From the NCBI RefSeq assembly GCF_019720915.1, contig NZ_JAHKSI010000001.1:1488001-1552000 (forward strand): a DNA stretch of 64,000 nt, in the 5' to 3' direction. Of the stretch, positions 1 to 8,791 are shown piece after piece. The notes beneath the pieces were generated by a model. The model saw only the letters and a program-made list of their open reading frames with translations, was not told where the DNA came from and searched no databases. This DNA comes from Alkalihalobacillus sp. TS-13 (GTDB lineage: Bacteria; Bacillota; Bacilli; Bacillales; Fictibacillaceae). Position 1 is the stretch's first letter; each line of letters opens with the position of its first letter. The position numbers and the translations under genes are program-made.

Positions 1-31
1 TCCGATTTGTAAGTGCTGTTATCCTTTTCAC
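1..31 (-). CDS. 5' end of a gene running off the left edge
   Basis: On the minus strand a GTG codon at 31 is preceded by GGGGGAGGT at a good distance and opens a frame that stays open to the window edge, reading MKRITALTNR. Only ten codons are visible, so the product cannot be named. It would lie directly upstream of scoB in the direction opposite to nothing else visible, with about 130 bases between it and scoB, and may be the next gene of the same operon. Confidence 0.4.
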   Translation of the reverse strand, partial: MKRITALTNR

Positions 32-159
32 CAATTACCTCCCCCTAATGGTTCTGTCAGGCATTTTCTTATACATCATTGTTCCAATTGGAAATATACT
101 CGCTAACCGACTTCCTGTCTTCTTTCAGTTAGCAATAAACTTTTAATAACAGCCTACAT

Positions 160-831
160 TTAAAATGCATTCACCTTTACGTCGTCGCCTATGATCAATG
201 TCGGTTGAGTCGCTTCCTGAATCTCTTCTGGTGTGAACCCTTCTGCGACCTCAACAAGCTTCAAGCCTTCAGGAGTTACATCGATTACGGCACGATCGGT
301 GATGATCCGATCTACCACGCCGCTACCAGTGAGTGGCAAAGAACATTCGTTCAGAATTTTCGGATCCCCTTTTTTATTGACGTGATCCATGATGACGATG
401 ATCCGCTTCGCGCCATGTACAAGGTCCATCGCACCGCCCATCCCCTTTATCATCTTTCCAGGAATCATCCAGTTTGCAAGATCGCCGTTCCCTGAAACCT
501 CCATTCCACCTAAAATCGCAATATCGATATGTCCGCCACGGATCATTCCAAATGATTCAGAGCTGTCAAAATAAGACGCACCTTTCGTAGCAGTAACGGT
601 TTCTTTTCCAGCATTGATCAAGTCAGGGTCGACTTCATCTTCTGTCGGATAACGCCCGATTCCGAGCAAACCGTTTTCTGATTGAAGGACGACTTGTTTG
701 TTATCTGAAATATAGTTCGCGACTAATGTCGGCATACCGATTCCTAGGTTTACATAGAACCCATCTTCAATTTCCTTTTCTGCTCTTCTAGCAATACGTT
801 CGCGTACGAGTGCTTTATCTACTTTTGTCAT
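160..831 (-). CDS. scoB: 3-oxoacid (acetoacetate/succinyl) CoA-transferase subunit B
   Basis: This is the beta subunit of a two-subunit 3-oxoacid CoA-transferase, which moves CoA from succinyl-CoA or another donor to acetoacetate in the cytoplasm. The 223 residues are the usual length. The catalytic glutamate lies in the [10 protein letters not shown] motif around residue 52, followed by a glycine-rich [11 protein letters not shown] segment. It follows scoA by 21 nt on the minus strand with the thiolase upstream, so the three genes form one operon. The ATG is supported by GGGAGGAAG upstream. Substrate range (acetoacetate versus short fatty acids or 3-oxoadipate) cannot be settled from sequence, but the neighbouring thiolase and HMG-CoA lyase favour acetoacetate. 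Confidence 0.9.
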   Translation of the reverse strand: MTKVDKALVRERIARRAEKEIEDGFYVNLGIGMPTLVANYISDNKQVVLQSENGLLGIGRYPTEDEVDPDLINAGKETVTATKGASYFDSSESFGMIRGGHIDIAILGGMEVSGNGDLANWMIPGKMIKGMGGAMDLVHGAKRIIVIMDHVNKKGDPKILNECSLPLTGSGVVDRIITDRAVIDVTPEGLKLVEVAEGFTPEEIQEATQPTLIIGDDVKVNAF

Positions 832-852
832 TATTACTTCCTCCCTCTGCTG

Positions 853-1542
853 TTATTTCGTAACGGTCAATCGTTCGATTTTCTTCTGCTGTTCACCGAC
901 GATCAATTTTTGAACATAGATACTTGGTGTATGGATGTGATCTGGATCCAATTCACCAACTTCGTATAGCTCCTCCACCTCTGCAATCGTGATTTTCCCA
1001 GCTGCTGCAATCATAGGGTTGAAGTTACGTGCTGTCTTGTTATAAATGAGGTTCCCCATTTTGTCTGCTTTCTGGGCTCGAACAAGACTGACATCCGCAG
1101 TCATCCCATACTCCAACAGGTAATCCTTTCCGTCAATATTCCGAACCTCTCTTCCTTCAGCTAACGGCGTACCAACTCCAGCTGGTGTATAGAATGCAGG
1201 GATCCCTGCACCTCCCGCTCTGATTCTCTCAGCAAGCGTCCCTTGAGGAATCAATTCTACTTCAATTTCTCCAGACAAAACTTGGCGTTCAAACTCTTTG
1301 TTTTCACCGACATAAGAACCGACCATTTTCTTGATCTGTTTGTTTTTCAGAAGAAGGCCGAGTCCCCAATCGTCTACACCACAGTTATTTGAGATCACTG
1401 TAAGATCCTTGACACCGCTATCGACTAATGCAAGAATCAAATTCTCCGGAATGCCGACAAGACCGAAACCACCGACCATGATCGTAGCTCCATCTTTAAT
1501 ATCTTTTACTGCTTCTAAGAATGATGTTTCAATTGGTTTCAT
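853..1542 (-). CDS. scoA: 3-oxoacid CoA-transferase subunit A
   Basis: This is the alpha subunit partner of ScoB. The 229 residues carry the family motif [10 protein letters not shown] near residue 25 and [16 protein letters not shown] near residue 110, both typical of family I CoA-transferase A subunits. It begins at an ATG 18 nt after the thiolase stop, with AGGAG upstream. Order and spacing (thiolase, scoA, scoB) indicate one transcript for converting acetoacetate to acetoacetyl-CoA and then to two acetyl-CoA. Confidence 0.9.
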   Translation of the reverse strand: MKPIETSFLEAVKDIKDGATIMVGGFGLVGIPENLILALVDSGVKDLTVISNNCGVDDWGLGLLLKNKQIKKMVGSYVGENKEFERQVLSGEIEVELIPQGTLAERIRAGGAGIPAFYTPAGVGTPLAEGREVRNIDGKDYLLEYGMTADVSLVRAQKADKMGNLIYNKTARNFNPMIAAAGKITIAEVEELYEVGELDPDHIHTPSIYVQKLIVGEQQKKIERLTVTK

Positions 1543-1560
1543 GTTCTTTCATCTCCTTTT

Positions 1561-2739
1561 TTATGCTTCATTTTCAATGATTGTCGCCACACCTTGCCCG
1601 CCGCCAATACATAATGTGGCAAGACCATATTGTTCATTTCTGCGTTTCAATTCATGGATCAACGTTACTAGAATTCGAGTGCCGCTTGCTCCGATCGGAT
1701 GGCCAAGTGCAATCGCACCGCCATTCACATTAAGAATCTCTTTATTGAAGTTGAGATCCTTCCCAACCGCTAAGGATTGGGCAGCGAAAGCTTCATTCGC
1801 TTCGATCAGATTCATTACATCAATGGTGAGATTCGCTTTTTCCAATGCCTTTCTCGTGGCTGGCACTGGTCCGATTCCCATGAGGCTAGGGTCGACACCA
1901 GCTGAAGCATTTGAACGAATGACAGCGAGTGGCTTCAATCCAAGCTCTTCTGCCTTTTGACGGCTCATAACGATGACTGCAGCGGCACCATCATTGATAC
2001 CTGAAGCATTACCTGCAGTGACCATGCCATCTCTTTTGAATGCAGGACGCAATTTCGCTAATTTTTCAGCGGTTGATTTCTTCGGGTGTTCATCAGTATT
2101 AAAGACGAGCGCTTCCCCTTTACGTTGTGGGATTTCAACAGGAACGATTTCATCTTCAAAACGACCATTCTCTATCGCACTCGCAGCTTTCTCCTGACTC
2201 CAGGCTGCGAATTCATCTAATTCTTCACGCTTTAATCCGTGCGTTTCACATAGGTTCTCAGCAGTGATGCCCATATGGTAGTCATTGAACGCACACCATA
2301 GTCCATCCTGGATCATCGAGTCGACAACTTTCTGATCCCCCATTTTATAGCCATCACGTGCTCCTTTTAATAGATAAGGTGCTTGGCTCATATTTTCCAT
2401 ACCACCTGCAACAATCACATCTGCATCTCCCAACAGGATCGACTGTGCAGCAAGATGGACCGTTTTCAAACCGGATCCACAAACCTTATTGATCGTCATT
2501 GAAGAAGTCGTATCAGCAAGCCCTGCTTTAATTGCCGCTTGCCTTGCAGGGTTCTGTCCTAATCCAGCTTGCAGGACATTCCCCATGATCACTTCATCGA
2601 CTTCTGATATGCCTGCACGTTTCAAAGCTTCTTTAATTGCGATACCACCCAGTTCTGTAGCTGATATTGATTTTAAACTACCGCCAAAACCACCGATCGG
2701 AGTCCTGACTGCACTAACTATGACAGCTTCTCTCTCCAT
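1561..2739 (-). CDS. acetyl-CoA C-acetyltransferase (thiolase)
   Basis: This is a 392-residue thiolase that condenses or cleaves acetoacetyl-CoA and acetyl-CoA. The nucleophile cysteine sits in [14 protein letters not shown] around residue 88, the catalytic His in [14 protein letters not shown] around residue 348, and the second Cys in CIGGGQG near residue 378. Full length for the family. It is first in the minus-strand operon with scoA and scoB. In Bacillaceae several paralogues (mmgA, thlA, yhfS types) exist, so I leave the symbol blank. Its partner genes make acetoacetyl-CoA thiolysis the likely direction. Confidence 0.92.
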   Translation of the reverse strand: MEREAVIVSAVRTPIGGFGGSLKSISATELGGIAIKEALKRAGISEVDEVIMGNVLQAGLGQNPARQAAIKAGLADTTSSMTINKVCGSGLKTVHLAAQSILLGDADVIVAGGMENMSQAPYLLKGARDGYKMGDQKVVDSMIQDGLWCAFNDYHMGITAENLCETHGLKREELDEFAAWSQEKAASAIENGRFEDEIVPVEIPQRKGEALVFNTDEHPKKSTAEKLAKLRPAFKRDGMVTAGNASGINDGAAAVIVMSRQKAEELGLKPLAVIRSNASAGVDPSLMGIGPVPATRKALEKANLTIDVMNLIEANEAFAAQSLAVGKDLNFNKEILNVNGGAIALGHPIGASGTRILVTLIHELKRRNEQYGLATLCIGGGQGVATIIENEA

Positions 2740-2896
2740 CTCTGTGTTGCCTCCTTGATATTTGTTGTAATCTGTCTCACCTTGTCTATTTCTCAGTCAT
2801 TTCTGAATTCTCCTTCTTATCAGACGATATTTCTTTGAAAGAATGAAAATACTTGCCCTTTAAAATTTCTTCACGTTACAATGAAAGATAAAGTAC

Positions 2897-2912
2897 ATTA
2901 AAACGCTTACAT
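2897..2912 (-). promoter_or_regulatory. candidate CcpA (cre) site
   Basis: The minus-strand sequence ATGTAAGCGTTTTAAT differs from the Gram-positive cre consensus WTGNAARCGNWWWCAW at one position. It lies in the 210-base divergent region between the thiolase-scoAB operon and HMG-CoA lyase, about 40 nt upstream of the lyase start. Carbon catabolite control of acetyl-CoA-yielding pathways is expected. The match was found by eye, so chance remains possible. Confidence 0.45.
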
Positions 2913-2949
2913 ACAGTGGTAAAATTGTAAAGAAAAACTGGAGGTCATT

Positions 2950-3858
2950 ATGAACTTACCGGAAAAAGTGACAATCATTGAGGTAGGACCAAGAGACGGA
3001 TTACAAAATGAAAAAAATCAGGTGCCTACCGATGCGAAAATCACCTTTATAAAGGAATTAAAGAATGCTGGAATCAAGGAAATGGAGTTGACATCATTCG
3101 TCTCCCCTAAATGGGTTCCCCAGATGAGTGATGCGAAAGAAGTAATTGACGTTTGTCTAGATGATCAGCGTAACTTCGTACTCACACCGAATCGCAAAGG
3201 AATCGAACGGCTTTATGAGACGGATGGAAAGGATGTCGCTGTCTTCGTGGGTGTCAGTTCAACATTCAATAAAAAGAACATCAACAAGACAACTGAGGAA
3301 AGCATGTCTGAATTGAAACCAATCCTTACCGAACTGAAGCAGAAAGGCTACTTCATCCGAGCTTGCATTTCCACTTCCTTTTATTGTCCTTATGATGGGA
3401 AAGTCGAACCGGAGGATGTGGTCGCGTTATGTACACAATTTGCCGATTATGGCGTAGATGAATTAAGCGTTGCTGATACAATCGGGATGGCGAACCCTCT
3501 CGAAAGCTATCAATTATTCAATGAATTGAATGAAAAATTAGGAGATCGACTGATGCTGACAGCTCATTTCCACGATACACGCGGCATGGCTTTAGCAAAT
3601 ATTTATGCGTGCCTTCAAGCTGGAATAACGAGATTCGATACTTCAGCTGGCGGATTAGGCGGGTGTCCGTTCGCTCCTGGCGCAACCGGAAATGTAGCTA
3701 CCGAAGACGTCGTGTATATGCTTCATCAAATGGGGATCGAAACTGGTATTGATTTAGCAACACTTCACAAAGCAATCCAGGGGATATCCGAGCATGTTTC
3801 GAGGAAAATTGGAAGCAAGTATTTCAATCTTGTTGAACAGACACCTTCTCGAACTTAG
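2950..3858 (+). CDS. mvaB: hydroxymethylglutaryl-CoA lyase
   Basis: This enzyme cleaves HMG-CoA into acetoacetate and acetyl-CoA, the last step of leucine breakdown. The 302 residues begin with EVGPRDGLQNEK, the metal and substrate motif of the HMGL-like family, and end with the signature GGLGGCPFAPGATGN near residue 233, whose cysteine is catalytic. The start has TGGAGG just upstream. It diverges from the thiolase-scoA-scoB operon, whose products would take its acetoacetate on to acetyl-CoA. The rest of the leucine pathway is not in the window. B. subtilis yngG is the likely counterpart. Confidence 0.92.
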   Translation: MNLPEKVTIIEVGPRDGLQNEKNQVPTDAKITFIKELKNAGIKEMELTSFVSPKWVPQMSDAKEVIDVCLDDQRNFVLTPNRKGIERLYETDGKDVAVFVGVSSTFNKKNINKTTEESMSELKPILTELKQKGYFIRACISTSFYCPYDGKVEPEDVVALCTQFADYGVDELSVADTIGMANPLESYQLFNELNEKLGDRLMLTAHFHDTRGMALANIYACLQAGITRFDTSAGGLGGCPFAPGATGNVATEDVVYMLHQMGIETGIDLATLHKAIQGISEHVSRKIGSKYFNLVEQTPSRT

Positions 3859-3879
3859 AAAGGACATTTGAATAAAAAG

Positions 3880-3925
3880 AAAAAGGGCTGCACCTTACTA
3901 TTATCTTCAGGGCAGTCCTTTTTAT
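3880..3925 (+). terminator. rho-independent terminator after HMG-CoA lyase
   Basis: The arms AAAAGGGCTGC and GGCAGTCCTTTT, about 18 nt apart, are followed by a T run. It lies about 25 nt after the lyase stop. Confidence 0.7.
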
Positions 3926-4068
3926 AAAGCTGTTCGTTCCGTTTATTGTAGTGAGTTTTCTAGTTTTTGTACCGATGCTTCGGAAGTGTTTCATAAAAAA
4001 GAATATTACCTCGTTTACACTTTGAACCTCTCCGCAAAGGTTCACAACTCTAATTACGGTCTCTAACT

Positions 4069-5139
4069 CTATCGAAATGAGGAGATATAAGTCCGATCCA
4101 TTTTATCCTTAAGCTTCCAGGCTAGCTTTCCAGTTGTAGAGAAAGGCCCATACTTTAACAAAGCCGTCTGGTGGCCCAGTGAAATCATTGTTAAATGTGG
4201 TTTGGTGGGATGAAAATGATATCCCTCACCTGTTTCAAGATACCCCTTAAGATTTTCAAACAGCACTTCTCCCTGACGATCAGCTATTACACCATATTGG
4301 GAAAGAGATGGCTGATTCCGAATTGTAACACTGTTTCCTGCACCAAAGATAAATGGGAATTTTTTGACTTGGAGTGTGTCTTCGACTACTAGATACCCTT
4401 CCTGATCAGTAGGTAATTTAGAACTCTTGTATATTTTTGGCGCCTGCGATTCTGTCATCCACAATAAAGAACCAAAAGACACAGTATCATGTTCGGTAAT
4501 TAACGCGCTATCATCAACTTCAATTACTTTTTGTTTCTGGATTTGTATCCCTGCATTTTGCATAATAGATATCATTTTGTCCTGAGTTAGGACATCTTCA
4601 ATTTCACCTGGTAATAAGGCTAAGATCACTTTTCCATCATCTTGGTACAATTGTTTCCAGGCTTGTATAGCTAGACTCATTTCAATTGAATCCCTTCCCC
4701 CTCCAACGATGACTACTATACCCTTTTTGTAGTCAGATTTTTGGAAACGAACGATCTGGTTTGTTCCAAGAAAAATGTTGTCACGTTCAGGAAGCATTTC
4801 CATCCCTTTCAGTCGGGTACCAATCGCCAAAGACAAGACATCGAAAGACAAGATATCTCCCTTTTCAGTAAGCACCATTTTCTGCTTCACATCAATAGAC
4901 AGTGCCGTTCCTTGAACAAACCGGATTCCGGCTTTTTCAGTCAAATCTGCTAAATCAATTTCAAGATCTTCCAACCGGTAGATCCCCTCAACAAAACCAG
5001 AGAACATATCAGAATGATAGGTGGTTGATGTTGGATTGAGAAGAGTGATTTCACAATCCATTGAAGTTTCATTTTTCAATTTTTTCAATAAAGTAAGGTG
5101 GGCACGGCCACCTCCGATTAATAACAGCTTTTTAGACAT
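4069..5139 (-). CDS. NDH-2-like FAD-dependent pyridine nucleotide oxidoreductase
   Basis: A 356-residue flavoprotein with two Rossmann elements: an N-terminal FAD site (LLLIGGGRAHLTLL, residues 5-18) and a central NAD(P)H site (VIVGGGRDSIEMSL near residue 140). A C-terminal FIFGAGNSV segment is the second FAD-contact motif. The GGGRAHL start resembles the group of NADH dehydrogenase-like proteins related to the flavin domain fused to SelD in some bacteria. No redox-active CxxC is visible, so it is not a thioredoxin reductase type. The substrate is unknown. It follows the HAD gene by 9 nt in the same direction, so the two are probably co-transcribed. Confidence 0.75.
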   Translation of the reverse strand: MSKKLLLIGGGRAHLTLLKKLKNETSMDCEITLLNPTSTTYHSDMFSGFVEGIYRLEDLEIDLADLTEKAGIRFVQGTALSIDVKQKMVLTEKGDILSFDVLSLAIGTRLKGMEMLPERDNIFLGTNQIVRFQKSDYKKGIVVIVGGGRDSIEMSLAIQAWKQLYQDDGKVILALLPGEIEDVLTQDKMISIMQNAGIQIQKQKVIEVDDSALITEHDTVSFGSLLWMTESQAPKIYKSSKLPTDQEGYLVVEDTLQVKKFPFIFGAGNSVTIRNQPSLSQYGVIADRQGEVLFENLKGYLETGEGYHFHPTKPHLTMISLGHQTALLKYGPFSTTGKLAWKLKDKMDRTYISSFR

Positions 5140-5148
5140 AATTGCTCC

Positions 5149-5808
5149 TTAATCCATTAATTCAGTTAGATCCTGTAAGACTTGATCCGGCTCAACGCCA
5201 AGTTCATCCATAGTACTGCCAGTGCGGTTGACCCAGGCGACTTTGAAGCCGAATGTTTTTGCTCCTGCTACATCCCATGTGTTTGAAGACAAAAACAAGA
5301 CTTCGTGCCGCTCAACACCTAGTTGTTCCAATGCATACAGATATGAATCCGGATGTGGTTTGAACCGCTTGATTCCATTCACCGAAATCAAATTGGAAAA
5401 ATGGGACTGCAGACGATTGTGTTCAATCAATGGATGAAGCATATCCTCTGAACCATTCGAAAAAACAGCTAACTGAAAATCTCCCAACCTTTCAAGTACC
5501 TCTTCCACTTCCGGATACGGTTTCAACTGCAGATATGCTGATAATAATGATTTTTCAATTGATCCGCTCAGTTCCACACCTTTACTCTTACAAGCATATC
5601 TTAACGCATCTTTTGTTATTGACCAAAAGGTACGATAATTTCCCATCAATCCTCGAAGGAAAGAATATTCAAGCTGTTTTTGTCTCCACACCTTGCTGAG
5701 TACTTCTCCTTTTTGCGGAAAGTGGGTATCGCACTCTTCTATCACTGAATGCACATCAAACAGTGTTCCATAAACATCAAACACGATCGCTTTCGTATTA
5801 CGGTTCAT
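5149..5808 (-). CDS. HAD superfamily hydrolase, haloacid dehalogenase type II-like
   Basis: A 219-residue HAD hydrolase. Motif I FDVYGTLFD contains the nucleophile Asp near residue 10, motif II is FSNGSED, and the LSSNTWDVAGAKTFGFKVAWVNR block is the type II L-2-haloacid dehalogenase signature. The frame can be opened at 5844, but the ATG at 5808 has GGGGTGA five bases ahead and gives the normal length, so I use it. True substrate may be a haloacid or a phosphorylated compound. It sits between a membrane protein gene and a flavoprotein gene, all on the minus strand. Confidence 0.8.
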   Translation of the reverse strand: MNRNTKAIVFDVYGTLFDVHSVIEECDTHFPQKGEVLSKVWRQKQLEYSFLRGLMGNYRTFWSITKDALRYACKSKGVELSGSIEKSLLSAYLQLKPYPEVEEVLERLGDFQLAVFSNGSEDMLHPLIEHNRLQSHFSNLISVNGIKRFKPHPDSYLYALEQLGVERHEVLFLSSNTWDVAGAKTFGFKVAWVNRTGSTMDELGVEPDQVLQDLTELMD

Positions 5809-5830
5809 CAAATTCACCCCGTGTTCATAT

Positions 5831-6493
5831 TTATTTCTGATCAAGTCGGACGGCTAACATTCGTGAAAGCTTTTTCCTGAACAGGATTGGCAAAGCTGTG
5901 AGGACCACCAGGGAAGCAATCGATATTATGATCAATTCATTCCCCCCAGAATACGTACTGCTTCCGATGCCGCAATAAATCAAGGCTCCCGGGACCAGCC
6001 CCAATAAGGTCGCAAATAAATAATGTGAAAAACGAATAGTCGATACTGCACTTAGATATGTAACCAGTTCAAAATGTAAAAATGGTAGCAGACGCAAAAC
6101 CAATAAGATGATGAAACCTTTCTTGTCTATTTGTTGTCGTAAGGTTTCGTATTTTTCGGAATCCGGTATCCTCCCGAATGTAATCCCTAACTTCCGTATC
6201 GCCAGGAACGATAGGATCGCTCCTAAACACGCTCCGATGATTGTTAGAAACACCCCAAACCAGAAACCGAACGCAAGACCACCCACAATCGCTAATAAAG
6301 AAGCCGGAAACAAGACGAGGGGACGTACTGTGAACATGAGCAGGTATATCCCGGGTGCTATCCAGCCAAACACCATCACCCAATCCCGAATTTCCCTTGG
6401 GGGAATTTCTAAGAAAGCTTGATTCAACCAGATAAATAACCCTACTAAAATAATGATGATTACAATCTTACGTATCCATTTCTGTTTGTCCAT
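5831..6493 (-). CDS. TVP38/TMEM64 (SNARE-associated, DedA-like) membrane protein
   Basis: A 220-residue integral membrane protein with an N-terminal transmembrane helix after a basic start, and a central VTT domain that includes the conserved GLAFGFWFG and a FxxLR type stretch (LLVLRLLPFLHFELVTYLSA). Four to six hydrophobic segments are visible. Members are thought to handle lipids or small solutes across the cytoplasmic membrane, and some DedA relatives scramble or flip undecaprenyl phosphate. It is the first gene of the minus-strand run with the HAD and FAD genes. Confidence 0.8.
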   Translation of the reverse strand: MDKQKWIRKIVIIIILVGLFIWLNQAFLEIPPREIRDWVMVFGWIAPGIYLLMFTVRPLVLFPASLLAIVGGLAFGFWFGVFLTIIGACLGAILSFLAIRKLGITFGRIPDSEKYETLRQQIDKKGFIILLVLRLLPFLHFELVTYLSAVSTIRFSHYLFATLLGLVPGALIYCGIGSSTYSGGNELIIISIASLVVLTALPILFRKKLSRMLAVRLDQK

Positions 6494-6761
6494 GTTCTGC
6501 CCTCTTTTGTCAGGATCTTATATTACCTTAACAGATCCACTTCGTCTTAATAAAAACGTTTCCCTTAAATTATGTCCAATGAAACGTATATATTTTCATC
6601 CCTTTCAAACATAAAAAAGCCCTACTCGAATGAGTAAGACGTGATAAAAATATTTTCTTATCTACTTTAAGTATAACCTGAATTATCCACAAAAAACAGA
6701 CTGTATTTTACATTTAATCCCATCTAAAATTAGGATGTATTATTTAGAGAGGGGAATGTGG

Positions 6762-7803
6762 ATGATTAATGAAGTCTGGCAGAATAATAACTTACTCCTT
6801 TTCTTTTTCGGTCAGATTGATTTTTTCCATAGGAAATTATTTTTCTTTTTTCGCCCAATCCGTAGCAGCTTACCTTTTTTCCAGCGCCTTATCTTCAGTA
6901 GGTCTATTATGGTTAATCAGAGGAATTGCGAGTATTTTATTGATTCCGATCGGTGGACTCGTTACCGACAGATACAATCGGAAAAGAATAATCTTGACGA
7001 CAGATTTGATTTCCGGGATGTTAACGCTGAGCTTCTTTTTCTTAACTACGGACAACCAGTTCTGGCTGTTACCTTTACTTGCTTTTTCCACTCAAGCTGT
7101 ACACCGACTCTATGATCCTGCTGTCAAAGCATCTTTCAAACAAATTTCTTATCCGACTCCCTTGAAAAAATCAGGTGCAGTTCTATTCTCAGCCAGTTTT
7201 CAATTATAATCGGACCTCTTCTTGGCGGACTTTTGTTCTGGTCTGCCCATCAATCGATACATATATTATTTTTATTAGACGCACTTACCTTTTTCATAAG
7301 CTTCTTCATACTTTTACAAGTAGACTTCCATATTAAAAAAGACCAGGTACAGCATCAATCTTCTCCGTTTTCAATGATTAAAAGTGGATTGAAATTTTTA
7401 TTTTCAAGACAAAATATCCGTGTGTTGTTGCTCCTTCTCTTCCCTGTTGCATGGATGGGGAAGGTTTTCGACGTATTGGTTCTAGAATTGAGCAGCTTGA
7501 TACACGGAGCTACGTTCAATTATTTAGGATTGCTACTTTCCGTTTTTGCTCTCGGCGGTATTTCTTCATCCTTCTGTATTCTAAAATTTCATGATCGTTT
7601 GGATATTTTGGCTTTAACGAGGGGAAGTGGATTCACCTTATGTATCTGGTTAATGATCATAGGTTTTTGGTCGATTCCAGTAATCATTTATTTTCCTATT
7701 TACCTATTCGTTTGGATTCATCCTTACACTGATTGTGATGATGCTTCAAATTCTTCTACAAGAAAAAATCGAGCAAGCGTATTTAGGACGTATCTTTGCA
7801 TAA
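6762..7803 (+). pseudogene. decayed MFS transporter
   Basis: This reads as one MFS transporter only if three frame changes are allowed. The first piece starts at ATG 6762 (GAGAGGGG upstream) and gives FFFGQI. The frame changes near 6820 to IGNYFSFFAQ, which runs through GLLWLIRGIAS and GLVTDRYNRKR, the classic loop 2-3 motif. It stops at 7209 while the next frame carries on with IIGPLLGGLLFW. A third change near 7720 leads to GFILTLIVMMLQ and ends in LGRIFA at a stop. The last helices are missing. It is a real relic of a macrolide-efflux-type MFS gene and not functional. Confidence 0.75.
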
Positions 7804-7919
7804 AAAAACAGAAAAAAGTCGTACACAATCCTGGTGAGTGACCATATACTCTGAAAGAAGCGTATATTAGGTTACGATTATGTAAAACTATGGTATTCTA
7901 ATGATAGGACAACATATAC

Positions 7920-8042
7920 TAATAAAAACCGCAGGTGTTGCAGCACCTGCGGAGAGATAGCACAATAGATTCCCCTCAAAGGGGGAAGGCTTTTCAGATG
8001 GATGACCACCCTAATGTCGCCAAGCTCAAGGGTGGTTATTTC
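7920..8042 (+). ncRNA. candidate antitoxin RNA of a type I toxin-antitoxin pair
   Basis: Converging on the holin-like toxin is a plus-strand segment with RNA features. It has a perfect 9-bp hairpin, CCGCAGGTG with CACCTGCGG (7929-7952), a spacer with a CCCCTC/GGGGG mini-stem, and a final stem ACCACCC/GGGTGGT with a TTATTT tail that ends inside the toxin stop region. A possible promoter is TTACGA, 16 bases, TATTCT around 7872-7900. The sharing of a bidirectional terminator by converging RNAs is the known layout of the Fst/par and related Gram-positive loci. The exact 5' end is a guess. Confidence 0.5.
8006..8042. terminator. bidirectional terminator shared by toxin and antitoxin RNA
   Basis: ACCACCC and GGGTGGT arms flank an 18-nt loop. 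It is followed by TTATTT on the plus strand and overlaps the toxin stop codon on the minus strand. Confidence 0.6.
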
Positions 8043-8122
8043 CTTTTATCAGGAAAAGACAACAACGTCACGATTAACAATCCAAATGTGATCATCAGAC
8101 TGATCGCTTCGAACGCTGTCAA
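8036..8122 (-). CDS. small holin-like type I toxin peptide
   Basis: A 28-residue peptide with one transmembrane helix. It reads MTAFEAISLMITFG, a hydrophobic stretch LLIVTLLSF, and a charged tail PDKRK. This is the pattern of the putative holin-like toxin family (TxpA/BsrG-like, Fst-like peptides) of Firmicutes. The TTG start is chosen because AAGGAAGGGG lies eight bases upstream and it gives the canonical N-terminus. A longer frame to 8236 exists but has no family similarity. These peptides damage the membrane and are silenced by a converging RNA, which is visible here. It sits in a patch of gene remnants. Confidence 0.7.
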   Translation of the reverse strand: MTAFEAISLMITFGLLIVTLLSFPDKRK

Positions 8123-8289
8123 TGGCTGCACCCCCTTCCTTGACTGCTTGTGACGGGGATCAGCCTTTCTCCTTCGAGTATCCTCTATCGCACTCTTACT
8201 ATTATACCACGATTCCATCATTTTCCTCATCGTCAATTTGAGCTAAATTTCCTTCCAAGTAGAATCTGATCCGATTAAGGTTTATATAT

Positions 8290-8451
8290 GTAGTATATGG
8301 AGGCAAGCAATATAATGGTGCTGAAATCGATAACCTCTGCTTTATTGGGAAAATGCCGAAAAACACAAAATCAAGCCATATGAAAGATGGAGAATATACC
8401 ACTGAAAGACAAGAACTACACGCTGAGATTATGGCCATAAAGGATGGTTAG
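8290..8451 (+). pseudogene. C-terminal fragment resembling a zeta-toxin-type kinase
   Basis: A 53-codon plus-strand frame reads VVYGGKQYNGAEIDNLCFIG and then MKDGEYTTERQELHAEIMAI before a stop. The stretch DGEYTTERQELHAEI resembles the DGxYTPERQxLHxxI segment found in zeta-toxin/UDP-GlcNAc-kinase-like proteins of bacilli. No Walker A or start codon with a ribosome site is present, so it can only be a fragment. The assignment rests on recalled family patterns, and the piece is short. It abuts the end of the DUF3990 remnant on the other strand. Confidence 0.35.
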
Positions 8452-8776
8452 TTGAAGGGAAAATGATACCACTTAAAGATTTCAATAAATTTGTATCGAT
8501 TTGAAACTTCATAATGGCAGGGATACGCGAATATGGATGGTGAATATACTCTTTCACAGTGATACCGAGTCTTTCTAGGACATGGTGTGGAATCTGTACC
8601 TGATGTGCTTTCACTCTTGCCCATTTTAATGCCTGGTAGTTATTGAATGTGACATAAAACCCCTTTCCGAAGTCTGTCAGTCTACTTTGGATATCGATCC
8701 AGATCCCATATGATTTAATGATATTAGCAGCAAATAAGGTTGTTCCATAGTATACAGTGCTAACACTCTTCTCCAT
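8429..8776 (-). pseudogene. DUF3990-type protein, probably C-terminally truncated
   Basis: This 115-residue product has YYGTTLFAANIIKSYGI near the start and DFGKGFYVTFNNYQALKWA about 20 residues later. That pairing is typical of DUF3990, a fold related to ADP-ribosyltransferase-like toxins (HGT..., DFGxGFY, QAxxWA). Family members are usually about 150-170 residues, and this one ends early in a run without similarity, just where it meets the zeta-like fragment on the opposite strand. The ATG at 8776 has GAGG nine bases upstream. It may still be expressed, but I regard it as a remnant. Confidence 0.5.
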
Positions 8777-8791
8777 CAATAAATACCTCAT

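Noticed and set aside
1331-1960. Plus-strand frame of 209 codons across scoA and thiolase
   Set aside because: It is the shadow of two well-supported genes on the other strand and has no ribosome site.
3824-4045. Minus-strand frame after HMG-CoA lyase
   Set aside because: It overlaps the lyase end and its terminator and has no ribosome site or motif.
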